Shown here piece by piece: positions 34,185 to 43,362 of a DNA stretch of 58,617 bases. Under the pieces are notes generated by a model, which was not told where the DNA came from, did no database searches, and worked only from the letters and a program-made list of their open reading frames with translations. The translations under genes were made by a program, and so were the position numbers. How positions within the stretch are numbered: the first letter of the stretch is position 1; each line of letters starts with the position of its first letter. Source of the stretch: a virus; the IMG/VR virus record IMGVR_UViG_3300020455_000016, positions 1 to 58,617 of that record. One strand, given 5' to 3'.

Positions 34185-34697
34185 TTATGATGGCGATATT
34201 TTCTTAAATTCGAAACTACCATGCTTCGAACCCCATATTTGTTCTGCTGTTCCCACTTTAAAACCTCTATCTACAACATTATAATAATCTTTACCTAAAA
34301 CCACATCAGTTTGTAAATATGTCATTTCATTTTTCCATGGAACAAGACAGTCACAATGATTATTACTTCCTCTAAATTCTCTTCCATTAAAAGTGCATAT
34401 ATTATCACATTCAGGTTTAGGGGTTAATTCCAAAGATTCCAAATCTTTGAAACCCCTATGCTTTGGTTTGTCGAACGTAAAGTTCTTAATTCTTATATTA
34501 TCTCCCTCTTCTACTGGTTCTATAACAAATGTCCTATACGGGGAATTTAACTGATAGTTATATGCTTGTTCCCCGTAAAAATAGTTTCCTACCCGTTTAT
34601 GAATAATCCTGACCATAGCAAATCTGGCAGGATATGTAAACGCTTGTACTTTATTCTCCCATGTTCCTTCAAACCATTCACGAAATTTATCAATCAT
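34185..34697 (-). CDS. cpeT: CpeT-like phycobilin lyase
   Basis: 170 aa from ATG 34697 (MIDKFREWFEGTWENKVQAF); this start overlaps the upstream stop by 8 nt, whereas the longer in-frame version uses TTG. CpcT/CpeT signatures in order: W-F-x-G-x-W/F-x-N, PARFAMVRIIHKRV, YGEQAYNYQLNSPYR, RIKNFTFDKP, and a C-terminal VVDRGFKVGTAEQIWGSKHG...F. Host CpeT acts on phycoerythrin chromophore attachment; phage versions are known accessory metabolism genes. Here it is last in a four-gene cassette behind a consensus sigma-70 promoter. Confidence 0.85.
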   Translation of the reverse strand: MIDKFREWFEGTWENKVQAFTYPARFAMVRIIHKRVGNYFYGEQAYNYQLNSPYRTFVIEPVEEGDNIRIKNFTFDKPKHRGFKDLESLELTPKPECDNICTFNGREFRGSNNHCDCLVPWKNEMTYLQTDVVLGKDYYNVVDRGFKVGTAEQIWGSKHGSFEFKKISPS

Positions 34698-35004
34698 CTT
34701 TTGGCAATAATTCAGGATCATTAACTGGTAATTCAAAACAGAGTGGATGGCATTCTTCCTCCATTAGGTACGAATGCCAACGATACAACTGTTCATCATA
34801 ATATTCTTCACTTTCTAATGCTTCAGTATGAACTGAAGGATGATCTTGTATAATCTGTGGTAATTCGTCGAAGGTGTAAGGAATACCCTGAATGAAATAC
34901 ATCCTTACCACATTACCCATATAAAAGACATACTTTTGTGAAAGTACGTACTCCATATCACTCGTCGTATACTCTACATTCGAATGCATCGGGATGATTG
35001 TCAC
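34690..35004 (-). CDS. Unknown protein between CP12-like and CpeT-like genes (104 aa)
   Basis: Begins MTIIPMHSNVEYTTSDMEYV; ATG at 34956 (MEYVLSQKYVFYMGN) is an alternative start that avoids the 47-nt overlap with the CP12-like gene. Acidic, with YDEQLYRWHSYLMEEECHPL near the C-terminus. It may act with the pigment/carbon cassette but has no recognised domain. Confidence 0.6.
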   Translation of the reverse strand: MTIIPMHSNVEYTTSDMEYVLSQKYVFYMGNVVRMYFIQGIPYTFDELPQIIQDHPSVHTEALESEEYYDEQLYRWHSYLMEEECHPLCFELPVNDPELLPKDD

Positions 35005-35224
35005 AATAGACTTCTAGATGCTGATCCTCATGTCTTGTATGATAATCATTAATCTTACCCTCATTAGTATTTACTTCATCACCTTTATGGTATTCATCAT
35101 ACTCTGCATGAACATCCTTGAGATCTGCTTCACTATATTCCAACATACCATGATTGATATGCTCTTTCTTATCTTTAGGATCGATATAGACCTCGTGATC
35201 TAAATCGTGCTTTGGAGTTGTCAT
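34958..35224 (-). CDS. cp12: CP12-like protein (Calvin cycle inhibitor C-terminal module)
   Basis: 88 aa, acidic. The C-terminus HLEVYCDNHPDAFECRVYDE matches the C-terminal CP12 signature with the cysteine pair spaced C-x8-C (Cys74/Cys83), the redox loop that binds GAPDH. The N-terminal AWD_VEEL motif and cysteine pair that bind PRK are absent; the first ~65 residues are His/Asp/Glu-rich instead. Host CP12 joins GAPDH and PRK into an inactive complex in the dark; phage cp12 is thought to divert carbon to the pentose phosphate pathway. Starts by ATGA overlap with the small upstream gene. Confidence 0.7.
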   Translation of the reverse strand: MTTPKHDLDHEVYIDPKDKKEHINHGMLEYSEADLKDVHAEYDEYHKGDEVNTNEGKINDYHTRHEDQHLEVYCDNHPDAFECRVYDE

Positions 35225-35355
35225 ACTTTATCCTGTACAAGTTGTTCAGTTTTACGGAGATTTTCCAGTGCAGCTAGGAGTTCTGGAGTTTCTTCCCACT
35301 CCCACGTTTCTTCACGTCCCTTTTTGGTAGTACGTTTTAATGTCTTTTTGGTCAT
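35221..35355 (-). CDS. Small basic protein, first gene of the cp12-cpeT cassette (44 aa)
   Basis: Reads MTKKTLKRTTKKGREETWEW and ends RKTEQLVQDKV. GGAG lies 5 nt before ATG 35355; an in-frame ATG at 35364 is less likely. Lysine/arginine-rich N-terminus, then an acidic helical tail. Function unknown. Ends by ATGA overlap with the CP12-like gene. Confidence 0.65.
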   Translation of the reverse strand: MTKKTLKRTTKKGREETWEWEETPELLAALENLRKTEQLVQDKV

Positions 35356-35371
35356 ATTCTCCATTCGAACT

Positions 35372-35405
35372 TATTTATTATAGTCTTATATAGTTTTTGT
35401 GTCAA
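35372..35405 (-). promoter_or_regulatory. Overlapping consensus sigma-70 promoter and late promoter motif
   Basis: Minus strand TTGACA (35400-35405), exactly 17 bp, TATAAT (35377-35382), and overlapping it AATAAATA (35372-35379). Both motifs point at the small-gene/cp12/cpeT cassette, allowing host-polymerase transcription early and phage-directed transcription late. Confidence 0.7.
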
Positions 35406-35460
35406 GCTCGACTTTTTTGAGCAAATTTTGACGGAGAAAAAATTGCCAAATTCATACAAT

Positions 35461-36525
35461 TCAATTAAGGTATATCTGGGCACCTTTGATAGTGATAGGT
35501 CCTTTTGATTCTATGTCTGTTTTACCCACAAATTTAAGGATATTAATTCCTCCTTTAAATTTTGCATCTATTCCCATAGTCGAGTTAATTTTTAACCCAG
35601 TTTTCTTTGCTGCTGCTATCTTAATCTCCCATGCAGTTGAGGCAACTGCATTAGGAATAGTTGGTTGTGCCTTAATCTCTGTATATCTTATTCCATCAAT
35701 TTGTTCATTTAATTTACCTTTCAACTTTAAACTAGCACCACCAATTCTTGATTTAAATAATAAATTTCCTTTACCATCTATTTCATATTTTCCACCAACT
35801 TTAAACCTATAATTTGCATCAGCAACTGCATTAATACTTCCTGCAGTATTAAATGCAACCTTTGATCCTGGCATTTTTTGGTTAATAGTATATTCACCAT
35901 CAATTTCTGAATGATGACCTTTTGATACTTCTTTATAAAATCCAGTAGCAACTGTATACTTTGCTGTTGTTACATTAACTTGTCCATTACCATCACCTGC
36001 TTCCAAGTTGATAGCATCACCTGCTTTTAAAGTAAGTGTCTTTCTTGCTTGTATAGTAACATTATCACCTAAAATATTTACATCACCACCAATAGATTCT
36101 ATAGCAGTCTCACCTGTAACATGAAGAGAATATGCTGGCATTTCTTCAGTCTTACCTTCCTTCGCTCTTTCCTGACTAGAACCAGTAAATTGTCCAGCAT
36201 AACTATGTCCTTTATCAAGGAAATCTGTACATATACGAACTATTTTACCTCCACAACCAGTATCTCCTGGTTTTCCTGTTGAGGTCTTACAATTACCATT
36301 CTCATCAAATAAAAGAGCACTAACACCATTTGTTAATGCATACCCACCTGGACCACCATTCTCACCTCTCCATGTCATTATAGTCCAACCATCTTGGGTT
36401 ACAGCAGTAGGACATGTCTTGATGAATTTACCATCATCATCTTTTCTACCACTTGCAGGTTCAGCAACAACGTTGACTGCTACACCTTTACCGTGTACTT
36501 TATCGTAATTATTAGTAGGATTCAT
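35461..36525 (-). CDS. Baseplate spike-tip-like protein (354 aa)
   Basis: Start ATG 36525 (MNPTNNYDKVHGKGVAVNVV) overlaps the gp5 stop as ATGA; the longer version needs TTG. The C-terminal ~200 residues are a beta-helix-like array (AIESIGGDVNILGDNVTIQA, KTLTLKAGDAINLEAGDGNG, TDIESKGPITIKGAQIYL), like the C-terminal needles of gp5/VgrG spikes. Coupled directly behind gp5, so it likely extends or tips the central spike. Exact family not recognised. Confidence 0.6.
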   Translation of the reverse strand: MNPTNNYDKVHGKGVAVNVVAEPASGRKDDDGKFIKTCPTAVTQDGWTIMTWRGENGGPGGYALTNGVSALLFDENGNCKTSTGKPGDTGCGGKIVRICTDFLDKGHSYAGQFTGSSQERAKEGKTEEMPAYSLHVTGETAIESIGGDVNILGDNVTIQARKTLTLKAGDAINLEAGDGNGQVNVTTAKYTVATGFYKEVSKGHHSEIDGEYTINQKMPGSKVAFNTAGSINAVADANYRFKVGGKYEIDGKGNLLFKSRIGGASLKLKGKLNEQIDGIRYTEIKAQPTIPNAVASTAWEIKIAAAKKTGLKINSTMGIDAKFKGGINILKFVGKTDIESKGPITIKGAQIYLN

Positions 36526-39500
36526 GGGCAATCAATATATGTACCAGTACCGATCTTAACAGCACCTCTTGTCTTCAAATCTTCCTCATCTAAACATACC
36601 ATGCTAGGCATAGCAACAGCACCTGCTCCACCACCACCAATAAATTGTACGCTAGGTGTCTTACTATATGTCTTTGTTCTATCTAATACTTTAACACTAA
36701 CAACATATCCACGATCATCAATCTCTGCTTTCGCAACCAATAATTCACCATCAACATAGACATCTGGTGGAGATGTATACCTAATACCTGGTGATATAAG
36801 GGTAAATGAATCTATAATACAACGTACATTACTATTTGCAGGTGTATTTAATTTATAATTCAAACCAGACCTAGTAACTCTTATTTCAGACACATATCCT
36901 TGTGCATCTAATAATGCAATACCAGTAGCACCAAATCCATTACCTGTTATTATAACATCAGGTGCTTCTTCATATGGATCACCTGGATCACTAATAGGTA
37001 TTTCAATTATACCACCGTCATCATCAGTAATAGGATTACCAGTAGTTGGTTTATCTATCTTTGGTGTCTCTTCTGGTACTGTAGTTTCAGGTACAAGAGT
37101 TCCATTAATAATAACAGACGTAGCAGCATCAACACCAACTAAAGTAATATAAAGACTTTCATCAACTTCATCCTCTATATCTTCAGCGATACCAATGATT
37201 AACTTGGCACTATTATTTTTGATAGTAATACTACCAGTCATATCACCAATAAGATCTGCCTGTTCAATGTCACCATATATTGTATAGTCAACTCTAGTAT
37301 TATCATCAACATTAGCAGTAGTGATGGTAAATGTTATGTCTTCTCCCTCATTATACTTCTCTTTATCTGCAACAATCTCATAGGTAGGAACTGGAGTAGT
37401 ATCAAACTCATCATCTGGATATAATACTTGCTCAAGATCAGCAAGTACTAATGTCTCTACACTATCATGATCAATACTACCAATTTCTGTAGTATTATCA
37501 TTGTTATCATATATCTGTTGTACTGTACACAATACAAGTTGTTGTGCTGTTGCTATTTGTATATCATCAGAAAATGTCACAGAGAATGTTGATTTACCTA
37601 TAGGAACATCAACATCTGTTCCATTACCATCACTATCATATGCTGTAGCAGTCTCTATTCTATCTAATAAGACTTCAAATGTACCTACAAGTCCTCCAAC
37701 AACATCAGTATCAGTAAATGAATTTGGACCTGACAATGTATATTGTAGTATAGCACCTGCTGGTACATGTCCTGTATGTACAGTATATACTACAGTATCA
37801 CCATTAACTACAGTTGGAGAATCTGCAGTTATCTCATAGAAAGGAGTTCCAGTCTCATCTAGAGGTACTGGATCATAATCGTCGTCATCATCCTCTTCAT
37901 CATCAAAGATGATATCATCAATATCATCATCATCGTCGTCGTCATCATCATCGTCATCGTCTTCATCTCCTGGATCTATATCTGGATCTGGGAAGAAAGG
38001 ATTAGTACCATCATCATCACCTGGAGGAGTAGAGTCATCTACAATTGGTACAGGATACTCTGGAATACCACCAACAAATACAATATTAGTAGGTTTATCA
38101 TCTGGATAATCTTTAGCTTCATCACATGTAAATCTTTCTCCACTATCACCACCTTCAATCTGATCTAATAATGTATCCAACCAATCATCTTCTTCATCAC
38201 TACCACAATCACTACATATCTTTGTTTTTGTAGCACACTTACCACTAGGTCCACTACAGTTGATACCAAGGAAAGACATTACCTTGCTTAAAGCAGAAGA
38301 TACCATGTCTATACCACCACCTATAATAGACAGGATACTTTGCAACGGTCCCATAATCTTTGCAATAAGACCATCAACAACAGATATGATCTGATTGATA
38401 ATACCGTCTACAAGATTTTGGATAAGGCAAACAGCAGGTGAAAATGCTTCCATGATCATATTGAATAGCATATTAGTCAACCATTTAACTAACCTATCAA
38501 TAGCATCTTCCATAGCACATCCTAATGCTGATAGGATTTTATCAATAACCTTCTTGATTCTCTTAAGAATATTACCTTCCTTCCTAACACTCCTATGATC
38601 ATTTTTAGGATCTTTTGGTACTTTATCTTTAGCGTCCTTACCAGCATTCAATCCAAGAACTGAATTGACTAAAGTATCTACTCCCTTTCTGATACCCTTA
38701 ATCATTTCGGATTGAATCCTGCCCATAAGTGCTCTTACGAGACGTGTCACTCGACCTACGTGATATCTGGCAATGTTTACTTTATCGTAAAGAAAACCAT
38801 TTACCTTACTCACATAATAACTACCCAACTGTCCACCAGACCGTTGGTTTGCTGCTAACAAATCTCCTATAATATTGGTTACACTTTGTTTAAAAGTACT
38901 CTCCGAACCACATTTAGGGTTAGCAATTTCTACACAAACCTCTCCTCCTATTGGGTTTGTTTCACATGCAAATCCACGTAATGATGTTAGGACAGGAGTT
39001 GGATCTACATGTGCATTTGCTACTTTAGCTGTTCCACCTTCATCATCAGTACCATCCTTCCTTTTACCATCCTGTGTTTCTAAACCTCTATTTTGAGATG
39101 GATTTACTTTAGGATCTACAAATTTAGTAAACCCATAACCTAACCCATTGCTATTATTTGGGTTAGGATCCTGATTCTTTTCTATAGTAGAACCAGGAAC
39201 ATGACCAATGGAACCCATTATAATAGGTTGCTGCCTTGCTGCATCAAGGAAGAATCCAATAACCCAGTTACCCATCTCAAGGTTAACACTACCACCAGTG
39301 ACACCACCATCAGAATATGGATGTGTTGCTGGCATCATCACATGTGCCCATGGTAATTCAGATGTAGGTGTAAGTTGTCCCTCTTGTAAATGAACACCAA
39401 CTATTCTTACACGATATCTACCTCCTGCCTTTGGGTCACCACCTTCTGCTTCAGGATCCTTTGGTGATTCAATCTGACCTACCCACCACGACATACCATC

Positions 39501-39548
39501 AGAACCAATCTGATTAGTAGGATATAATGATGAGAGTACTGGATCCAT
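36522..39548 (-). CDS. 5: Baseplate central spike/hub protein gp5-like (1,008 aa)
   Basis: Residues ~20-120 carry the gp5/VgrG OB-fold (GRYRVRIVGVHLQEGQL, PWAHVMMPATHPYSDGG, MGNWVIGFFLDAARQQP). Residues ~330-430 form several hydrophobic amphipathic helices followed by a Cys-rich stretch (KCATKTKICSDCG). Residues ~524-563 are an Asp-rich tract with 13 consecutive Asp. Two Calx-beta-like modules (YEITADSPTV..., YEIVADKEKYNEGEDITFTI) and a C-terminal beta module follow. The T4 gp5 lysozyme domain is not evident; a lysozyme-like domain sits in 40996-43335 instead. Late motif 19 nt upstream. Confidence 0.8.
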   Translation of the reverse strand: MDPVLSSLYPTNQIGSDGMSWWVGQIESPKDPEAEGGDPKAGGRYRVRIVGVHLQEGQLTPTSELPWAHVMMPATHPYSDGGVTGGSVNLEMGNWVIGFFLDAARQQPIIMGSIGHVPGSTIEKNQDPNPNNSNGLGYGFTKFVDPKVNPSQNRGLETQDGKRKDGTDDEGGTAKVANAHVDPTPVLTSLRGFACETNPIGGEVCVEIANPKCGSESTFKQSVTNIIGDLLAANQRSGGQLGSYYVSKVNGFLYDKVNIARYHVGRVTRLVRALMGRIQSEMIKGIRKGVDTLVNSVLGLNAGKDAKDKVPKDPKNDHRSVRKEGNILKRIKKVIDKILSALGCAMEDAIDRLVKWLTNMLFNMIMEAFSPAVCLIQNLVDGIINQIISVVDGLIAKIMGPLQSILSIIGGGIDMVSSALSKVMSFLGINCSGPSGKCATKTKICSDCGSDEEDDWLDTLLDQIEGGDSGERFTCDEAKDYPDDKPTNIVFVGGIPEYPVPIVDDSTPPGDDDGTNPFFPDPDIDPGDEDDDDDDDDDDDDDIDDIIFDDEEDDDDDYDPVPLDETGTPFYEITADSPTVVNGDTVVYTVHTGHVPAGAILQYTLSGPNSFTDTDVVGGLVGTFEVLLDRIETATAYDSDGNGTDVDVPIGKSTFSVTFSDDIQIATAQQLVLCTVQQIYDNNDNTTEIGSIDHDSVETLVLADLEQVLYPDDEFDTTPVPTYEIVADKEKYNEGEDITFTITTANVDDNTRVDYTIYGDIEQADLIGDMTGSITIKNNSAKLIIGIAEDIEDEVDESLYITLVGVDAATSVIINGTLVPETTVPEETPKIDKPTTGNPITDDDGGIIEIPISDPGDPYEEAPDVIITGNGFGATGIALLDAQGYVSEIRVTRSGLNYKLNTPANSNVRCIIDSFTLISPGIRYTSPPDVYVDGELLVAKAEIDDRGYVVSVKVLDRTKTYSKTPSVQFIGGGGAGAVAMPSMVCLDEEDLKTRGAVKIGTGTYIDCP

Positions 39549-39566
39549 ATTAAATACTATCTGATA

Positions 39567-39574
39567 TATTTATG
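39567..39574 (-). promoter_or_regulatory. T4-type late promoter motif
   Basis: CATAAATA on the minus strand, about 19 nt upstream of ATG 39548 and overlapping the stop of 39570-41003. Confidence 0.55.
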
Positions 39575-41003
39575 AGGCAGTTTTAACTTTTGTTATCTTG
39601 TCTCCATAAACATCTCGTACTAGAGTAAGAAATGTTTCGGTCATAGGGGTTGCCAAGGATGGAAGAAAAGCATGATTTAATTTTGAAATAAGATAAGAAC
39701 CACTATGTTCTGAATCAAACCTTTTTCCACTGTCATCTTTATCTGATGATTGATTCATAATTTTAACATCAATAATGTCACCAACCTTTAATGTAGGATT
39801 ACCTGGTACTTTTATTTGTAACTGTTGATTATTGAATGAATTAAACCTTGCTATAGACTGTGATGTAAAAAATTTCTGCCAATCAGGAAATTCTGCAGTA
39901 TCTTTACCACCACCATCTTTCTTCTCTGGTGATGCTGGTGTTGATTCATCATGCCATGTCTCATGGTCTAATAAAACTGACATTATTCTAGTAGGAAATC
40001 TAGAGAAAAATTCTTGTTTTACTGGTACTCCCTGTTGTGGTCCCAAATGTTTCATCTCTTTAAACTGATCATCTAATGAGTATGAATACTCTTCATAAGA
40101 TCCTGTACTAAAATTATAGTAACAAATGACAGATGAATAAGCACCATGCCTCAATTTATCTAACAAATCAATTTCATTTTCAAATTCTACGTTAGATATA
40201 ACAAACCTCGGATCAGCACCACTTTGTATGTTCAGTTGATTATATGTAGCAACAGATTTATTCTTTTTCTTATCATATAATTGATCCATTGATCTAAAAT
40301 TATATCCTGCTTTGTTCTCCCAAAATAAGTAACCAGCACTTCCCTTCATTTTCTTCTCATGCCCATCAATAGTTCCAACACCACCACTCTGAACTTCTTT
40401 ATTTGTTGATGATGACGAATTCATTCCAGTCATCACTACACTAGTACCTTCTTCACAGATAGTTTTCATCTTCAATGTGTCTATGATACTAAATGGTGTC
40501 TTCTTTCCTGGTTGGAACTTTATCTTATTCAGTGCTTTATCCACAAACACTTCCTTCTTTGTACCTATATTCTCTTTCAACATATTAACAACTATGTCAT
40601 TGGGTAATCCTTTCAAAATCACACCCATTCTAACCATCTCATTTGTTAATGCTTCTTCTGATATTAGACCTAATGTATATGTCTGAAATCTATCAGTAAC
40701 ATACCTAGAATATATCTTATAAATTACAAACTGATATGTATGCTCTTTTTCATCTACTGCTGTTTTTACTTTAATTTCTACTCGTTCACCACCCTGCAAA
40801 GGTATATCAGATATCATACTATTCATAGACTCTTCACCTATCACCAATGATGCAAAAATAGTAGGTGCTTCTATGTCCTCAAAATAATCAAATCTTACTA
40901 CACCATTAGTTGCATCAAATGGATCATTACTTGTAGTACCTTGTATCAGACAAGATTTAAGTTCAACACTACTAGCAAATACACTTTTAGTCTGATCAGA
41001 CAT
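39570..41003 (-). CDS. Baseplate hub protein, gp27-like (477 aa)
   Basis: Begins MSDQTKSVFASSVELKSCLI. Residues 30-110 (VVRFDYFEDIEAPTIFASLV, PLQGGERVEIKVKT) and the C-terminal strand TLKVGDIIDVKIMN resemble gp27/gpD-like hub proteins that form the trimer holding gp5. The gene lies directly upstream of gp5 and downstream of the tail-lysozyme/tape-measure genes, as expected for a hub. Assignment mainly from fold cues and position. Confidence 0.65.
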   Translation of the reverse strand: MSDQTKSVFASSVELKSCLIQGTTSNDPFDATNGVVRFDYFEDIEAPTIFASLVIGEESMNSMISDIPLQGGERVEIKVKTAVDEKEHTYQFVIYKIYSRYVTDRFQTYTLGLISEEALTNEMVRMGVILKGLPNDIVVNMLKENIGTKKEVFVDKALNKIKFQPGKKTPFSIIDTLKMKTICEEGTSVVMTGMNSSSSTNKEVQSGGVGTIDGHEKKMKGSAGYLFWENKAGYNFRSMDQLYDKKKNKSVATYNQLNIQSGADPRFVISNVEFENEIDLLDKLRHGAYSSVICYYNFSTGSYEEYSYSLDDQFKEMKHLGPQQGVPVKQEFFSRFPTRIMSVLLDHETWHDESTPASPEKKDGGGKDTAEFPDWQKFFTSQSIARFNSFNNQQLQIKVPGNPTLKVGDIIDVKIMNQSSDKDDSGKRFDSEHSGSYLISKLNHAFLPSLATPMTETFLTLVRDVYGDKITKVKTAS

Positions 41004-43335
41004 GATTAAGTCCTCTATTGAAGTAATATGATTCTATACCAAGAGAATCACGTGAACCTTCTTGCATGGTGTCTCTACCAGAAGGTTGTGAATCAGTAAA
41101 ACCTGAAGAAGGTGAAACCGAACCATCAATACCCAAATCAAGGTAAGCAATTTCTGTTGTTTGTTTAGCACTACCTAGATTTAAATTCTCAAGTATATCA
41201 TTTGATGACACTTCATTCGTAGATAATGATTGGAGACTAGATGTATCTAGTTGAACACCAAGAGTCTTCATTATATACCTCAATGCATTTTCTGATCTAT
41301 CTAAAGGTATAGATTCAGCATACACAAAGTATGCATCTTTAAATAATTGTCTTACTCTATCCTGTTCTTCTTTACTCAAATTAGGTTTCTTTAATAGTGC
41401 CATCAACTCGACATTACCCCCTCCTCTATTAGCAATCTCTTCCACAAGGAAAGAAGCATTTCCCCTAATTCCTTTCTCACCACTGTTTGCAATATCATCT
41501 TTATTAATACCAAGTTTTTTAAGATGAGCGAACAATGCATCCTCTCTTCCACCTTGCCACGAACCTGCACCAAATGCTTCTACACCACCATCATCATGTG
41601 ATCCTAATATAAGACCCTGATCTAAACCAGTCTCTCTCATCAACTCTGCTGCTGCTAATTGAGCACCAGTTTGAGAAAAACCTTGTTTTTTAAACTCATC
41701 AACTAACATAACAGCAATCTCATTTTTATTAAATTCTTTTTTATTTCTACCAAAAATATTATTGACTGCATTTCCTATAAAAGATTTACCAGAATTAATA
41801 AGATTACCAGTTTTTTCAGTTATATTACCAATAAAATTCTTAATTCCATCATACCATTTGCCATCATCTTTAGACTCCTGTTTATCTAATGATGCCCTAA
41901 CCCTAGAATTTGCTTCACTTGATGCTTTAGAAGATGCTATATCTTCTGATGATAGTCCAAACGCATTGGCAACAATATTCATTATATTACTTAATTTCCC
42001 ATCAGCAGCAGGACTTACTGCACCAAGTCTATTTCTTATATCACCTGTTATCTTTATTATAGATGCTCCAACTGCTTTAAATGGCAATTCCAGTGCATTT
42101 ATCATACTTTGACCCCCACCCGAACTACTAGCAGAAGATGAAAAAGTGTTAACTGCTTTAGGTAGATTTAATCCAGAAAGTGCAGATGATGACTTAAAAT
42201 CTGGTAGGTGATCTAATGGAGGCAGAGGTGGTGGTGGCAATAACATACCCTGCTCTGCTGCAAGATCTCCACCACCAGTTACCTCGTTACCTTGAATACC
42301 ATCAGTTGCATAATTATCTAATGGAACAATAGCAGTCCTACCTCTACCTATAGGTTTAACTAATTCTGTACCATGTGCTTCTATAGGTACACCACCTATA
42401 TTAACATTATATCCTTCTTTTGGACCATCAATGATAGCACCCTTCTCTGCTGTTCCCCACGGATCTGGTGGTCTATTCTGATCTATCTCTTCAGATGTAC
42501 TTAACTCTTTACTTTCATCAGTTTTAGTACTTAATATATTAACACTATCAGTAGTTGCTACATCATTCTTCCCCTCCAATCTAGTTTCAGTTTTATCTAC
42601 TTCGGCAGATTCTTTTGCTCTTTTTAAAAATTCAGTTTGTTGATTAACTGCTGCTGCTATTGCTTCTAGTTTATCAGTTACCCTATCTGTTCTATGACTT
42701 ATCTCAACTACAATATTCTTTTGTGTTGAAACAATACCAGATGCTATACCAGTATTCTGATCAACAGCATTATTAATAGACTGTGCAGTACTTTGTAATG
42801 ACTTTGCAATTTCAGTTACTGCTACTAAAAAATCTTGTTTAGTTTTTGGTCCAGCACTAGATCCAGATGCTGCTTTAGCAACTTTTTTAGATGAATCTTC
42901 TAATACTGTAGAGGATTCATCACCCTCTAATTTATAATTAAATTTTTTCCTAAAACTAGCAGCACGTTTACTATCAACACTAGCAAATCTAGTATTATCT
43001 CTTAAGAAATTTACAGCAGTAACATATATTTTCTTTTTAGACTTTAAAATCCTTCTAACAGAAAGTAATTTCTTTAAATTATTTTTCTTCTTGTCTATAA
43101 AAGCACCACCAAATTCATGTTGTAGTGCTTTTTTAAAGAAATACCCCTTATCTATACCAAAATCTTCGAGAGAAAGGTGAGGTGCTTGCTTGAATAATTC
43201 TTTTTCTGCGTATCTTCTTTCGTCTGATGCTAATTGTCTAGCTTCAAGAATTTTTCCAATGGCTTTACCTAAATGTTCAGTACCTTTACCTGCTCCACCT
43301 GATACATCGTCAAATCCTTCTGTAAATGCTGCCAT
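40996..43335 (-). CDS. Tape-measure/hub protein with tail-lysozyme-like domain (779 aa)
   Basis: Strong AGGAGG ribosome site and CATAAATA late motif upstream. N-terminus basic and helical (KKNNLKKLLSVRRILKSKKK), then coiled-coil-like and low-complexity regions with a proline run (LLPPPPLPPLDHLP). Residues ~545-690 (GAQLAAAELMRETGLDQGLI, FGAGSWQGGREDALFAHLKK) match the phage tail lysozyme fold, with Glu in AAELMRE as likely catalytic acid and SWQGGRxDAL replacing the usual QWTGxRxxAL. Predicted role: local peptidoglycan digestion during injection. Overlaps the gp27-like gene by 8 nt. Confidence 0.65.
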   Translation of the reverse strand: MAAFTEGFDDVSGGAGKGTEHLGKAIGKILEARQLASDERRYAEKELFKQAPHLSLEDFGIDKGYFFKKALQHEFGGAFIDKKKNNLKKLLSVRRILKSKKKIYVTAVNFLRDNTRFASVDSKRAASFRKKFNYKLEGDESSTVLEDSSKKVAKAASGSSAGPKTKQDFLVAVTEIAKSLQSTAQSINNAVDQNTGIASGIVSTQKNIVVEISHRTDRVTDKLEAIAAAVNQQTEFLKRAKESAEVDKTETRLEGKNDVATTDSVNILSTKTDESKELSTSEEIDQNRPPDPWGTAEKGAIIDGPKEGYNVNIGGVPIEAHGTELVKPIGRGRTAIVPLDNYATDGIQGNEVTGGGDLAAEQGMLLPPPPLPPLDHLPDFKSSSALSGLNLPKAVNTFSSSASSSGGGQSMINALELPFKAVGASIIKITGDIRNRLGAVSPAADGKLSNIMNIVANAFGLSSEDIASSKASSEANSRVRASLDKQESKDDGKWYDGIKNFIGNITEKTGNLINSGKSFIGNAVNNIFGRNKKEFNKNEIAVMLVDEFKKQGFSQTGAQLAAAELMRETGLDQGLILGSHDDGGVEAFGAGSWQGGREDALFAHLKKLGINKDDIANSGEKGIRGNASFLVEEIANRGGGNVELMALLKKPNLSKEEQDRVRQLFKDAYFVYAESIPLDRSENALRYIMKTLGVQLDTSSLQSLSTNEVSSNDILENLNLGSAKQTTEIAYLDLGIDGSVSPSSGFTDSQPSGRDTMQEGSRDSLGIESYYFNRGLNHV

Positions 43336-43354
43336 TAGTTATACCTCCTTCTAT

Positions 43355-43362
43355 TATTTATG
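43355..43362 (-). promoter_or_regulatory. T4-type late promoter motif
   Basis: CATAAATA on the minus strand, 20 nt upstream of ATG 43335, with AGGAGG between. Confidence 0.6.

Noticed and set aside
37909-38109. Plus-strand poly-serine frame
   Set aside because: It is the antisense shadow of the poly-Asp tract in gp5.
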